Notes under the pieces: generated by a model
Seen by the model: the letters and a program-made list of their open reading frames with translations, nothing else
What the model was told of the DNA's origin: nothing
Databases searched by the model: none
Part shown: positions 17,425-25,829 of the stretch, in pieces
Position numbering within the stretch: position 1 is the first letter of the stretch
Layout of the letters: each line of letters begins with the position of its first letter
Position numbers and translations under genes: made by a program
NCBI RefSeq assembly: GCF_024213555.1
Contig: NZ_JANAVO010000001.1
Location: 1,860,001 to 1,924,000 of the forward strand
Length of the DNA: 64,000 nt
DNA from: Allokutzneria sp. A3M-2-11 16
GTDB taxonomy: Bacteria > Actinomycetota > Actinomycetes > Mycobacteriales > Pseudonocardiaceae
Direction: 5' to 3'

Positions 17425-18153
17425 ATGACCGAGAGCACTCGGCGCGAAAAGCTTCGGGCGGACACCGAACGGGAGATCCTGGCCTGCGCCCGTCGCCTGC
17501 TCGTGGAGGACGGCAGCCACGCCGTCACCCTGCGCGCCATCGCCCGCGAACTCGGCATCACCGCGCCCGCGCTGTACCGCTACTACGACTCGCGGGCCGA
17601 CCTGCTGCGGCACGTCTGCGACGACATCTCCGCCGACCTCGCCGCGACGCTCAACCCACAGCTCAGCGCGATCCCCATCTCCCAGCCGACCGAGCGGGTG
17701 TTCGCGGTGTGCCGAGGCTTCCGGCAGTGGGCGCTGGCCCATCCCCGGGAGTTCACCCTCGTCTTCGCCACCAGCCCCGAGGAGACCGGAACCCCCGCCA
17801 ACCGCCCCGCCCAGGACCACTTCGGCCGGGTGTTCCTGGAGGTGGCGGGCCCGCTGCTGAGCGAGCACAAGATCTACCCGTCTGGGTCGCTGGATGTGCC
17901 GGAGCGGCTGCGCGGCGAGCTGACTGCCTACCGCGACGACCTCGCCGCCAGCCTGGCCGCGGCCGGTCACCAGGTGGCGGGGGAGAAGCTCCAGCTCGGC
18001 ACGATCTACCTGATCCTGCAGTGGTGGGCGCGGATGTACGGCCACGTGGCACTGGAGGTCTTCGGCCGCTTCCCGTTCGCGGTCAACGACGCCGAACCGC
18101 TCTTCGAGTCCATGCTCACCGAACTCGCCTCGGTCGTCGGCTTCTCTAGCTGA
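17425..18153 (+). CDS. TetR-family transcriptional regulator
   Basis: This is a 242-residue repressor. The N-terminal ~65 residues are a TetR helix-turn-helix (EILACARRLLVEDGSHAVTLRAIARE, then ITAPALYRYYDSRADLL). The C-terminal half is a ligand-binding domain of the WHG/TetR_C_13 type (HPREFTLVFATSP). The ATG at 17425 follows GGAGTGAGGT. Divergent placement beside the MMPL exporter and the paired palindromes between them suggest it represses both itself and the exporter until an exported compound binds. Its 3' end overlaps the convergent peptidase gene by eight bases. Confidence 0.92.
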   Translation: MTESTRREKLRADTEREILACARRLLVEDGSHAVTLRAIARELGITAPALYRYYDSRADLLRHVCDDISADLAATLNPQLSAIPISQPTERVFAVCRGFRQWALAHPREFTLVFATSPEETGTPANRPAQDHFGRVFLEVAGPLLSEHKIYPSGSLDVPERLRGELTAYRDDLAASLAAAGHQVAGEKLQLGTIYLILQWWARMYGHVALEVFGRFPFAVNDAEPLFESMLTELASVVGFSS

Positions 18154-19684
18154 ACGGAACGGCGTTCGGCTTGCAGGTGGTGCCGGGCTTGGGCAGCGCG
18201 CCCGTCGTGAGGTAGTCGGAGGTGGCGGCGATCGCGCACGTGGACTGCTGCGCGGTGATGTGCCCCCAGCCCTCCGAGATCAGCAGGCGGCTGTTCAGGG
18301 TCCGGCTCAGCTCGACGGCCCCGGCGAGCGGCGTCGCGGGGTCGAAGCGGTTGTTGATGATCAGCGCGGGCTTCTCGGTCTTCGCCGTCCACGGGCCGGT
18401 GTAGCGCTCCTTCGGCTTCGCCTGCCACGACGCGCACTGGCTGGTCTCGTAGGCGCGCAGCGTCGCGAAGTGAGGTGCGATCCGCTCCCGGCGCTCGGCC
18501 GCCGCCCACCACGCCAACGCGAACTTCGACGTGTCATCGTCGTTGCAGGTGAAGGCGCTGTAGGCGGGAGTCAGCTCGTTGTACGGGTTGTCCGGCTCGT
18601 ATTCGTCCAAATAGGACACGACCTGAGCGAGGTCGGCACCGGCCTCGCCAGCGAGCGCACGATGCGTCAGGTCGAGCATGTAGTCGATCGTGGACCACGC
18701 GTTCGTTTGGTACAGCCGACCACCGACGTAGACGACGAGCTTGGAGTACGTCAGCGAGACCTTCTTGCCCTCCGGCGTGGTCAACGCCAGCGGCTTCGCC
18801 CGCAGCTTGGCGAGCAGCTCGTCGTAGGCGCGCGGCCCGTGCTTGGCGAACTGGCAAGCCTTGCCCTGCGCGCACAACCGCAGGAACTCGCGCATGGTGT
18901 CGCGGGTCGAGGTGTCCGAACCGATCCGCTCGGACGGCACGGAACCGATCGGCCCCTTGGTGGTGCTCGCCGGGTTCAGGACGCTGTCCAGCACGAACGA
19001 GCCGACGCGCGCGGGGAACAGGTTCGCGTAGACGGTGCCGAGCGCGACGCCGTAGGACTGGCCGAGGAAGTTCAGCCGCAGCTCGCCGAGCGCCGCGCGC
19101 ACCAGGTCGAGATCCCTTGCCACGACAGCGGTCGAGAGGTGATCGAGCAGCTTTCCGGTGTGCTCGCGGCACTCCGCGGCGAACTCGGCGTCCTTGGCGG
19201 CGCGCTTCATCACCTCGGACGGGCTCACCGGAATGGTGGGCACTCCGGCGCCGAACGCGGCCGCCGCCTCCGGAGTCGCGAAGCACTTCACGGCGGGGAC
19301 CGCCTTGCCGACACCGCGTTGGTCGAGCGCGATCACGTCGTACCGGTCCCATACCCGGTCGTCCCACGGCGCCGCCAGCTGCTTGGCCTTGATCAGTTCG
19401 AGGTACTGGATGGTGGAGAAGCCCGGACCGCCGCGGTTGACCACCAACGAGCCCAGCCGCTCCGCGGGCTTGCGCGCGGGTGCCTTGACGAGCGCGAGCG
19501 CGACGCGTGGACCGTTGGGATCGGCGTGGTCCATGGGCACCTCAAGCGACGCGCACTTGAGATCGGCGTTGCCCGCACAGTCCTTCCAGGACAACGAGTT
19601 CGCCTGCGCGGGCGCGACCCCGGACAACAACGCCGAAACCGCCAGGCCCACCACCGCGAACGCGCGGTACCGCCCCCCGATCAT
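18146..19684 (-). CDS. secreted alpha/beta-hydrolase, tripeptidyl aminopeptidase-like
   Basis: This is an exported serine peptidase of the S33/TAP type, about 512 residues. It has a signal peptide (MIGGRYRAFAVVGLAVSALLSGVAPAQA). The oxyanion region NRGGPGFS, nucleophile elbow GQSYG, and the late Asp and His (NNRFDPATPLAGA, GWGHI) make a catalytic triad, and the C-terminus matches the TAP-like domain that characterises this family. Known relatives release tripeptides from secreted proteins or cleave proline-terminated substrates. The ATG at 19684 is chosen because it starts the signal peptide. Two perfect palindromes lie directly upstream and probably control it. Confidence 0.88.
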   Translation of the reverse strand: MIGGRYRAFAVVGLAVSALLSGVAPAQANSLSWKDCAGNADLKCASLEVPMDHADPNGPRVALALVKAPARKPAERLGSLVVNRGGPGFSTIQYLELIKAKQLAAPWDDRVWDRYDVIALDQRGVGKAVPAVKCFATPEAAAAFGAGVPTIPVSPSEVMKRAAKDAEFAAECREHTGKLLDHLSTAVVARDLDLVRAALGELRLNFLGQSYGVALGTVYANLFPARVGSFVLDSVLNPASTTKGPIGSVPSERIGSDTSTRDTMREFLRLCAQGKACQFAKHGPRAYDELLAKLRAKPLALTTPEGKKVSLTYSKLVVYVGGRLYQTNAWSTIDYMLDLTHRALAGEAGADLAQVVSYLDEYEPDNPYNELTPAYSAFTCNDDDTSKFALAWWAAAERRERIAPHFATLRAYETSQCASWQAKPKERYTGPWTAKTEKPALIINNRFDPATPLAGAVELSRTLNSRLLISEGWGHITAQQSTCAIAATSDYLTTGALPKPGTTCKPNAVPFS

Positions 19685-19700
19685 GCTCCCGACCGTACCG

Positions 19701-19749
19701 AACCAATGCGGCATTGGTTACGTCTCGCGTAACCAATGCCGCATTGGTT
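19701..19749. promoter_or_regulatory. two perfect 19-base palindromic operators
   Basis: AACCAATGCGGCATTGGTT (19701-19719) and AACCAATGCCGCATTGGTT (19731-19749) are each exact palindromes around one central base, 30 bases apart centre to centre. They lie just upstream of the peptidase start and within 20 bases of the leuS stop. The form is typical of a TetR-family operator pair. No regulator gene adjoins them, so the protein that binds is unknown. Confidence 0.8.
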
Positions 19750-19766
19750 CCGTAAAGAACGCAGGG

Positions 19767-22625
19767 TTACAGCACGACGTTCACCAGGCGGCCGGGGACC
19801 ACGATCACCTTGCGGGGCTCGCCGCCCGCCAGCGCGGCGACGATCTTCTCCTCGGCCAGCGCGGCCGCCTTGACCTGGTCCACCCCGGCGTCGGCCGGGA
19901 CGACCACGCGCGAGCGGACCTTGCCGTTGACCTGGATCGGGTACTCGACGGAGTCCTCGACCAGGTACCGCTCCTCGGCGACCGGGAACGGCCCGTGCGC
20001 CAGGGACTCCTTGACCCCCAGGCGGTTCCACAGCTCCTCGGCGACGTGCGGGCACAGCGGCGCCAGCATCAGCACCATCGCCTCGGCCACCTGGCGCGGC
20101 GTGCCCGCCTCGGCGGAGTAGCGCTTGGTGACGTGGTTGTTCAGCTCGATCAGCTTCGCCGCGGCGGTGTTGTTGCGCATGTTCTGGTAGTCCTCGCGGA
20201 CCCCGGCGATCGCCTTGTGCAGCGCGCGCAGCGTCTCCTCGTCCGGCGCCGCGTCGGTGACGCGCAGCGCGCCCGACTCCTCGTCGACCAGGTTGCGCCA
20301 CAGCCGCTGCAGGAACCGTTGCGCGCCAACGACGTCCTTCGTCGCCCACGGGCGCGACAGCTCCAGCGGACCCATCGACATCTCGTACAGCCGGAAGGTG
20401 TCGGCGCCGTAGTTGTCGCACATCTCGTCCGGCGTGACGACGTTCTTCAGGCTCTTGCCCATCTTGCCGTACTCGCGGTTGACCTCCTGGTCTCCCAGGA
20501 AGTACTTGCCGTCGCGCTCGACAACGTCCTCGGCGGGCACGTACGAGCCGCGCGCGTCGGTGTAGGCGTAGGCCTGGATGTAGCCCTGGTTGAACAGCTT
20601 CCGGTAGGGCTCCTCGGCCGTGACGTGCCCCAGGTCGAACAGCACCTTCTGCCAGAACCGCGAGTACAGCAGGTGCAGCACCGCGTGCTCGACGCCGCCG
20701 ATGTACAGGTCGACGCCACCGGGGTCGCCCGCGCCGTGCCTGGCCTCGTCCTTGCCGACCCAGTACTGCTCGGCACCCGGGTCGCACAGCGTTTCCGCGT
20801 TGTACGGGTCGATGTAGCGCAGCTGGTACCAGCACGAACCGGCCCAGTTGGGCATCGTGTTGATGTCGCGGCGGTAGGTCTGCTTGCCCTCACCCAGGTC
20901 CAGTTCGACCTCGGCCCACTCGGTCGCGCGGCCCAGCGGCGCGAACGGCTCGCTCTGCGCGTCCTCGGGATCGAAGGTCTTCGGCGAGTAGTCGTCGACC
21001 TCGGGCAGCTCGATCGGCAGCATGCTCTCCGGCAGCGCGCGCGGAACCCCGTCCGCGCCGTAGACGATCGGGAACGGCTCGCCCCAGTAGCGCTGCCGCG
21101 AGAACAGCCAGTCGCGCAGCTTGTACTGGACGGTGCCCTCGCCGACCCCGCGCTCCTCCAGCCACGCGATCATCCGCGACTTGGCCTCGTCGACCTCCAT
21201 GCCGTCCAGGAAGCCGGAGTTGATCGCGGGTCCGTCTCCGGTGAACGCCTTGCCCTCGAAGCCCTCGGTGGGCTGGACGGTGCGGATGATGGGCAGCCCG
21301 AACGCCTCGGCGAAGTCCCAGTCGCGGGTGTCCTGACCGGGCACCGCCATGATCGCGCCGGTGCCGTAGCCGCTCAGCACGTAGTCGGCCACGAAGACCG
21401 GGACCTTGGCCCCGTTGGCCGGGTTCTCCGCGTAGGCGCCGACGAAGACACCGGTCTTGTCCTTGTTCTCCTGCCGCTCCAGCTCGGACTTCATCGAGGC
21501 GGCGCGGCGGTAGGCGGCGATCGCCTCGGCCGGGGTCGCGGCCCCTCCGGTCCACCGGCTGTCCACATCGGACGGCCACGCGTCCGGCAGCAGCGAGTCC
21601 ACCAGCGGGTGCTCGGGCGCCAGCACCATGTAGGTCGCGCCGAACAGGGTGTCCGGGCGGGTGGTGAAGACCTCGATCGCGTGCTCGCCCGCGGTGAAGC
21701 TGACCCGCGCGCCCTGGGAGCGGCCGATCCAGTTGCGCTGCATGGCCTTGACCTTGTCCGGCCAGTCCAGCCGGTCCAGGTCGTCCACCAGGCGGTCGGA
21801 GTAGGCGGTGATCCGCATCATCCACTGGCGCAGGTTGCGGCGGAACACCGGGAAGTTGCCGCGCTCGCTGCGGCCGTCCGCGGTGACCTCCTCGTTGGCC
21901 AGCACCGTTCCCAGGCCGGGGCACCAGTTCACCGGCGCCTCGGACAGGTAGGCCAGCCGGAAGGAGTTCAGCTCGCGCTGCCGGTCCGACGCGCTCAGCT
22001 CGGCCCACGCTCGGCCGTCCGCGGTGGCGCGCTCACCCGCGGCGAACTCCGCCTCCAGCTCGGCGATCGGCCGGGCCCGGTTCACCCGGGTGTCGAACCA
22101 GGAGTTGTAGATCTGCAGGAAGATCCACTGGGTCCACCTGTAGTAGCCGGGGTCGATCGTGGAGATCCGCCGCCGGTCGTCGTGGCCCAGGCCCAGCCTG
22201 CGGATCTGCCGCAGGTAGGTCTCGATGTTGGCCTCGGTGGTCTTGCGCGGGTGCTGCCCGGTCTGCACCGCGTACTGCTCCGCGGGCAGGCCGAACGCGT
22301 CGAAGCCCATGGTGTGCAGGACGTTGCGGCCGTTCATCCGGTGGAAGCGGGCGAACACGTCGGTGCCGATGAAGCCCAGCGGGTGGCCGACGTGCAGCCC
22401 GGCCCCGGAGGGGTAGGGGAACATGTCCTGGACGAACAGCTTCTCGCGGCCCGCCGCGGCGTCCGGGTCGGCCAGGGAACCGGAGGGGTTCGGCGCGTGG
22501 AAGGTCCCGTTGTCCTCCCAGTGGTCCTGCCAGCGCCGCTCGATCCGGCCAGCCAGCGCCGCGGTGTACCGCTGCGCCGGTACCGCGTCCTGGGTGCCGC
22601 TCTCGGCGGCTGCCTCGGTGCTCAT
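19767..22625 (-). CDS. leuS: leucyl-tRNA synthetase
   Basis: LeuRS charges tRNA-Leu with leucine and edits mischarged products. The 952-residue class I synthetase shows the HIGH-type motif in [16 protein letters not shown] (residues ~69-84), the KMSKS-type motif as [14 protein letters not shown], and the inserted editing domain ([21 protein letters not shown]). The ATG at 22625 has GGAAGGAAAGGGAA upstream. The leader of more than 150 bases contains a short leucine-codon frame and a terminator-like hairpin, which together suggest transcription attenuation responding to charged tRNA-Leu. Confidence 0.97.
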   Translation of the reverse strand: MSTEAAAESGTQDAVPAQRYTAALAGRIERRWQDHWEDNGTFHAPNPSGSLADPDAAAGREKLFVQDMFPYPSGAGLHVGHPLGFIGTDVFARFHRMNGRNVLHTMGFDAFGLPAEQYAVQTGQHPRKTTEANIETYLRQIRRLGLGHDDRRRISTIDPGYYRWTQWIFLQIYNSWFDTRVNRARPIAELEAEFAAGERATADGRAWAELSASDRQRELNSFRLAYLSEAPVNWCPGLGTVLANEEVTADGRSERGNFPVFRRNLRQWMMRITAYSDRLVDDLDRLDWPDKVKAMQRNWIGRSQGARVSFTAGEHAIEVFTTRPDTLFGATYMVLAPEHPLVDSLLPDAWPSDVDSRWTGGAATPAEAIAAYRRAASMKSELERQENKDKTGVFVGAYAENPANGAKVPVFVADYVLSGYGTGAIMAVPGQDTRDWDFAEAFGLPIIRTVQPTEGFEGKAFTGDGPAINSGFLDGMEVDEAKSRMIAWLEERGVGEGTVQYKLRDWLFSRQRYWGEPFPIVYGADGVPRALPESMLPIELPEVDDYSPKTFDPEDAQSEPFAPLGRATEWAEVELDLGEGKQTYRRDINTMPNWAGSCWYQLRYIDPYNAETLCDPGAEQYWVGKDEARHGAGDPGGVDLYIGGVEHAVLHLLYSRFWQKVLFDLGHVTAEEPYRKLFNQGYIQAYAYTDARGSYVPAEDVVERDGKYFLGDQEVNREYGKMGKSLKNVVTPDEMCDNYGADTFRLYEMSMGPLELSRPWATKDVVGAQRFLQRLWRNLVDEESGALRVTDAAPDEETLRALHKAIAGVREDYQNMRNNTAAAKLIELNNHVTKRYSAEAGTPRQVAEAMVLMLAPLCPHVAEELWNRLGVKESLAHGPFPVAEERYLVEDSVEYPIQVNGKVRSRVVVPADAGVDQVKAAALAEEKIVAALAGGEPRKVIVVPGRLVNVVL

Positions 22626-22683
22626 CGTCGTTCCCTTTCCTTCCCGGGTGCGGGCGTCCCCGCGCGAACACTTTCTGGCCCTA

Positions 22684-22724
22684 GCAACAACAAACCCCCC
22701 AGCCCAGGGAGGGCATGAGGGGTT
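22684..22724 (-). terminator. leuS leader terminator (probable attenuator)
   Basis: On the minus strand AACCCCTCATGCCC (22711-22724) pairs with GGGCTGGGGGGTT (22693-22705) around a TCCCT loop with small internal bulges. It is followed by a T-rich tract (TTTGTTGTT). It lies between the leader frame at 22747-22785 and leuS, the usual place for an attenuator terminator. It could instead only end transcripts from the Uma2 gene. Confidence 0.65.
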
Positions 22725-22746
22725 GCCGCGCGAACCGTTCCGACGG

Positions 22747-22785
22747 TCAGCGCGGCTGGCTAAGGAGCAGAAAACCAGTGCTCAC
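22747..22785 (-). CDS. leucine-rich leader peptide of leuS
   Basis: A 12-codon frame reads [12 protein letters not shown] with three adjacent Leu codons (CTG CTC CTT). Its GTG begins about seven bases after a TACTCT -10 hexamer at 22792-22797, so the GTG would be at or near the first transcribed base, a leaderless start. The frame ends about 20 bases before the terminator hairpin structure begins. The design is that of an attenuator: ribosome stalling at Leu codons when charged tRNA-Leu is scarce would favour read-through into leuS. This is inferred from layout alone. Confidence 0.6.
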   Translation of the reverse strand: MSTGFLLLSQPR

Positions 22786-22791
22786 GCATAC

Positions 22792-22797
22792 AGAGTA
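22792..22797 (-). promoter_or_regulatory. -10 element of the leuS leader
   Basis: TACTCT on the minus strand fits the actinobacterial -10 consensus TANNNT and puts the start of transcription at the leader GTG. The -35 region is weak (GGTAAG at 18-base spacing). Confidence 0.45.
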
Positions 22798-22839
22798 CTC
22801 CCGGCCTCAACCCCCTTACCGCCCGGGCTGCCGCGCCGG

Positions 22840-23445
22840 TCAGCGGCTCCGCCGCTCCGGAGGGAGGATGTCGTGCACGTTCAGCTTGACCACGACCTCG
22901 TCGGTCACCGACACCTCAGCGGTGGCGGCGCCATCGGCGAAGGCCACCTGCCGGTAGCCACCGCCGTCCAACTCGTAGCAGAAGATCGTCGGAGTCCGTG
23001 CCGCAGAGAATTCGACCCGCCAGTAGCGGGGGATGCCGGCAGCGGCGTACGCGGTCGGTTTCTCCAGTCGATCGGTCCTGACCGTCGACGGTGACACCAC
23101 TTCCACGGCGAGCAGGATCTCCTCGGCAGGCGTCACCACGGAGTCGGTCAATCCGCAGACCGCGACATCGGGAATGTAGCCACGGTCACCGACGCGGACG
23201 TTGATGCCGGTGACCGCGACGAGCCCGAGCCACTTGACCGCGTTCTGCAGAACGACCCTCAGCTCGTCCGCGACGTAGTTGTGCAGCATGGCCGGAGCTG
23301 GGCTCATGACGTAGTGCCCGTCGACAAGCTCAACGCGGTAACCCTCCACCGGCTCGAGGTTCAGCCAGTCGTCCAGGGTGTAGGGACCCAACTCCACGGC
23401 GCTGGACATCTCATTCACCGCCTCTCGCTGGTCTTCTTCGTCCAC
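22840..23445 (-). CDS. Uma2-family (DUF820) putative restriction-like endonuclease
   Basis: This is a cytoplasmic protein of about 201 residues with the PD-(D/E)XK-like fold of Uma2 proteins. Visible core residues are the Asp in YIPDVAVCG and the Glu in LLAVEVVSPST followed by a Lys in RLEKPTAYAAAGIPRYW. Family function is unknown, although many copies occur per genome in actinobacteria and cyanobacteria. The GTG at 23445 follows GGGAG; an ATG at 23409 gives the more usual N-terminus and may be the true start. A good promoter, TTGACT and GAGAAT at 18-base spacing, precedes it. No partner gene is nearby. Confidence 0.8.
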   Translation of the reverse strand: MDEEDQREAVNEMSSAVELGPYTLDDWLNLEPVEGYRVELVDGHYVMSPAPAMLHNYVADELRVVLQNAVKWLGLVAVTGINVRVGDRGYIPDVAVCGLTDSVVTPAEEILLAVEVVSPSTVRTDRLEKPTAYAAAGIPRYWRVEFSAARTPTIFCYELDGGGYRQVAFADGAATAEVSVTDEVVVKLNVHDILPPERRSR

Positions 23446-23486
23446 GTCAATTCTCCCGTTTGCCAAAATGGGAAGTCAAACACTCT

Positions 23487-25829
23487 CTAGGTAGCGCTCG
23501 GAACAAATCCGGATGCGACGAGTTTTGCCTCGTCAACGGGCTTCCCGTCGATCCGGATCGCGTCCACGTACACACCTCGACCCTGCATTTCCGCGTTGTT
23601 CTTTTGCCACCACCGCAAATGCACGGCGGTTGCGGGCAGGGTGGTCGACGCCCGCGCCCACGAGCGTCCCAGGAATCCCGAAACGGTGCCCGACGAGGAC
23701 CACGCACCATCTCCGTCGCGCAAGGAGAACGGCAGCGGTTGCCAGGAAACGCCGTCCGCGGACGTCTCCAACGTGAACGTGTCCCCGGGCTCGGTGTCGA
23801 CCCACAGGCCGAACTCCACAGCCGAGGAGCCCTTGACGGCTGCCGTCAAGGTGGAGGTCGGCGAGGCGGCGAACCACGAGGTGGGCCCGGAGAGCGGCCG
23901 GACCGGCACGGATCGAGCCACGGCGTCCGCGACGGCCTGACGACGGGGGTTCACGGACGGGCCGGAGGACGTGGGGTGCACGCGATTGGTCATCAAGATC
24001 AGGATCGAGCGCGTATCCGGATCGATGACCAGCGAGGTTCCCGTGAAACCGGTGTGCCCCACGGTGGACGGCGCCGCCATCGCGCCCATGAACGAGTGCT
24101 TGTAGATGTCGAGCCCGAGCCCTCGGTCAGCACCCGCGAACGCGGCGTTCCAGTTCGTGGTCATCGCGCGCACGCTCTCCTCGGAGAGAACGCGCGCGGA
24201 GCCGTAGCGCCCGCCGTTGAGCAGCATCTGCGCGAACACGGCGAGATCGGCGGCGGTGCTGAAAACGCCCGCGTGACCGGCAGTTCCGCCGAGGTACCAG
24301 GACGTCGAGTCGTGCACGACGCCCCAGATCAACCCGCGCGCCGCCGTCACCTGGGTCGGCGCGATACGGCCGCGCAAGGACGATGGCGGGGTGAACATGG
24401 TGTCGCGCAGGCGAAGCGGCTCGGTGATCCCCTCCGACACGAGTTCCGGCAGCGCGCGGCCGGACACCCGCTCCAGCACCTTGCCGACGATGATCAGGCT
24501 CAGGTCGGAGTACTCGTAACGGGTCCCGGGCGTCGCGCGCAGACCGACGCGGTAGATCGCCGCGAGCCGCTCCGGGATCGTCGGGTACGAGCCGACCGCG
24601 AGCCCGGCGGGCAGGCCGGAGGTGTGCGTCAGCACGTGCCGCAGCGTCACGGTCTCCTTGCCGTTGACGGCGAACTCCGGCAGGTAGCGGGCGACCGGCG
24701 CGTCCAGGTCGACGCGACCGCGCTCGGCGAACTGGAGCGCGACGACGCTGGTGAACAGCTTCGAGATCGACGCGACGTCGAAGATCGTGTCCGGCCGCAT
24801 CGGAAGCCGCGAAGCCGGTGGCAGCTCACCGTTCTCGTTGTGCCGCAACGCGTCCCCGAACGCCGAGTGCTCGAAGACCACTCCGTTCCGCGCGCCGAGC
24901 ACAACCGCGCCGGGATAGGGCCCGCCCTGCGCGATCGGAGCGAGCGGCGGCACGGCGGCGGTGCCCCTGCGCAGGACCTGGTTCGCGCTGCCCCAAGGCG
25001 AACGCGGCCTTGGCAGCACCAGTTCGCCGAGCACGGGAAGGTGATCGGAGACGGGACTGACCAGCACGTCCATCGACCGGAACCGCGCGGAGGACGCGGT
25101 GATGTAGTCAATGCGCTTCTCCGGCGGATCGACGGGATACGTGAGCCCGCCGGAGCGACCGTGCACCGCGAGCCACCCGTCGCTCAGCTCTGTCCACAGT
25201 GGACTGAGCTCCGGCGCGTCCGGGCCCGCGTTGAAGTCACCGACGAGAATCCTCGGCGCGCCACGGTCCTGGCCGAGCACCTTCAGCGTGTCCGCGACCT
25301 GCATCCGGCGCACGGCGGGATCGCCGCGGTAGTCCAGGTGGGTCGTGTAGACGTGCGTCCGCACGCCGCGGACGTCGAGCACGATCTCCGGGAAGCCCGG
25401 CATCAGCTCGGGAACCGGATTGCCGCTCTGCGTGGACAGCCGCGTGATCTTGTGGTTCTCCGCCGACAGGATCGGGAAGCGGCTCAGCAGCATGACACCG
25501 AACTGCCTGCGCGGCTTGCCCGGCTCCAAGGGGTCGAGGTCGTAGATCGGCGCGAAGAACTTGTGCATCCCCAGCTCGGACGCGAGCGACGAAGCCTGGT
25601 CGGCCCAGTTGCTCCGCGCCGACCAGTGCACGTCGACCTCCTGCAGGCCGACGACATCGGCCTTGGTGGCGCGGATGGTCTGCGCGACCCGGGTGAGGTC
25701 GAGCCGGTTGTCCACGCCGATGCCGGTGTGGATGTTGAACGACAGCACGCGCAACGCAGCCGGGGAGGCGACTGCGGGCGTTCCCGTGAGCAGCAGCGCC
25801 GCGATGACAAGGAGAACGAGGCGCCGCAT
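23487..25829 (-). CDS. secreted EEP-fold hydrolase fused to a serine beta-lactamase/AmiE-like domain
   Basis: The 780-residue exported protein starts with a signal peptide (LVLLVIAALLLTGTPAVA). Residues ~26-275 form an endonuclease/exonuclease/phosphatase domain with its catalytic set: LSFNIHTG, VGLQEVD, TTHLDYRG, VGDFNAGPD and SDHLPVLGEL. Residues ~295-655 form a serine hydrolase of the beta-lactamase/AmiE type, with SxxK in ASISKLF, YSD and HTGFTG. A beta-rich C-terminal domain follows. It is coupled to nagZ (TGATG). In Bacillus the neighbour of NagZ is AmiE, which removes peptide from MurNAc; the same role is plausible for the second domain, while the substrate of the first is unknown. Confidence 0.85.
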   Translation of the reverse strand: MRRLVLLVIAALLLTGTPAVASPAALRVLSFNIHTGIGVDNRLDLTRVAQTIRATKADVVGLQEVDVHWSARSNWADQASSLASELGMHKFFAPIYDLDPLEPGKPRRQFGVMLLSRFPILSAENHKITRLSTQSGNPVPELMPGFPEIVLDVRGVRTHVYTTHLDYRGDPAVRRMQVADTLKVLGQDRGAPRILVGDFNAGPDAPELSPLWTELSDGWLAVHGRSGGLTYPVDPPEKRIDYITASSARFRSMDVLVSPVSDHLPVLGELVLPRPRSPWGSANQVLRRGTAAVPPLAPIAQGGPYPGAVVLGARNGVVFEHSAFGDALRHNENGELPPASRLPMRPDTIFDVASISKLFTSVVALQFAERGRVDLDAPVARYLPEFAVNGKETVTLRHVLTHTSGLPAGLAVGSYPTIPERLAAIYRVGLRATPGTRYEYSDLSLIIVGKVLERVSGRALPELVSEGITEPLRLRDTMFTPPSSLRGRIAPTQVTAARGLIWGVVHDSTSWYLGGTAGHAGVFSTAADLAVFAQMLLNGGRYGSARVLSEESVRAMTTNWNAAFAGADRGLGLDIYKHSFMGAMAAPSTVGHTGFTGTSLVIDPDTRSILILMTNRVHPTSSGPSVNPRRQAVADAVARSVPVRPLSGPTSWFAASPTSTLTAAVKGSSAVEFGLWVDTEPGDTFTLETSADGVSWQPLPFSLRDGDGAWSSSGTVSGFLGRSWARASTTLPATAVHLRWWQKNNAEMQGRGVYVDAIRIDGKPVDEAKLVASGFVPSAT

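Noticed and set aside
19158-22718. A plus-strand frame of about 1,190 codons opposite leuS
   Set aside because: It is antisense shadow of leucyl-tRNA synthetase.
22760-22789. An alternative leader frame MREHWFSAP upstream of leuS
   Set aside because: Its ATG overlaps the spacing directly after the -10 hexamer and would not be transcribed; it has no Leu codons, whereas the frame starting at 22785 has three.
22626-22800. T-box riboswitch for leuS
   Set aside because: The conserved T-box sequence (AGGGTGG...ACCGCG type) and specifier-loop layout are not present; the leader-peptide arrangement explains the region better.
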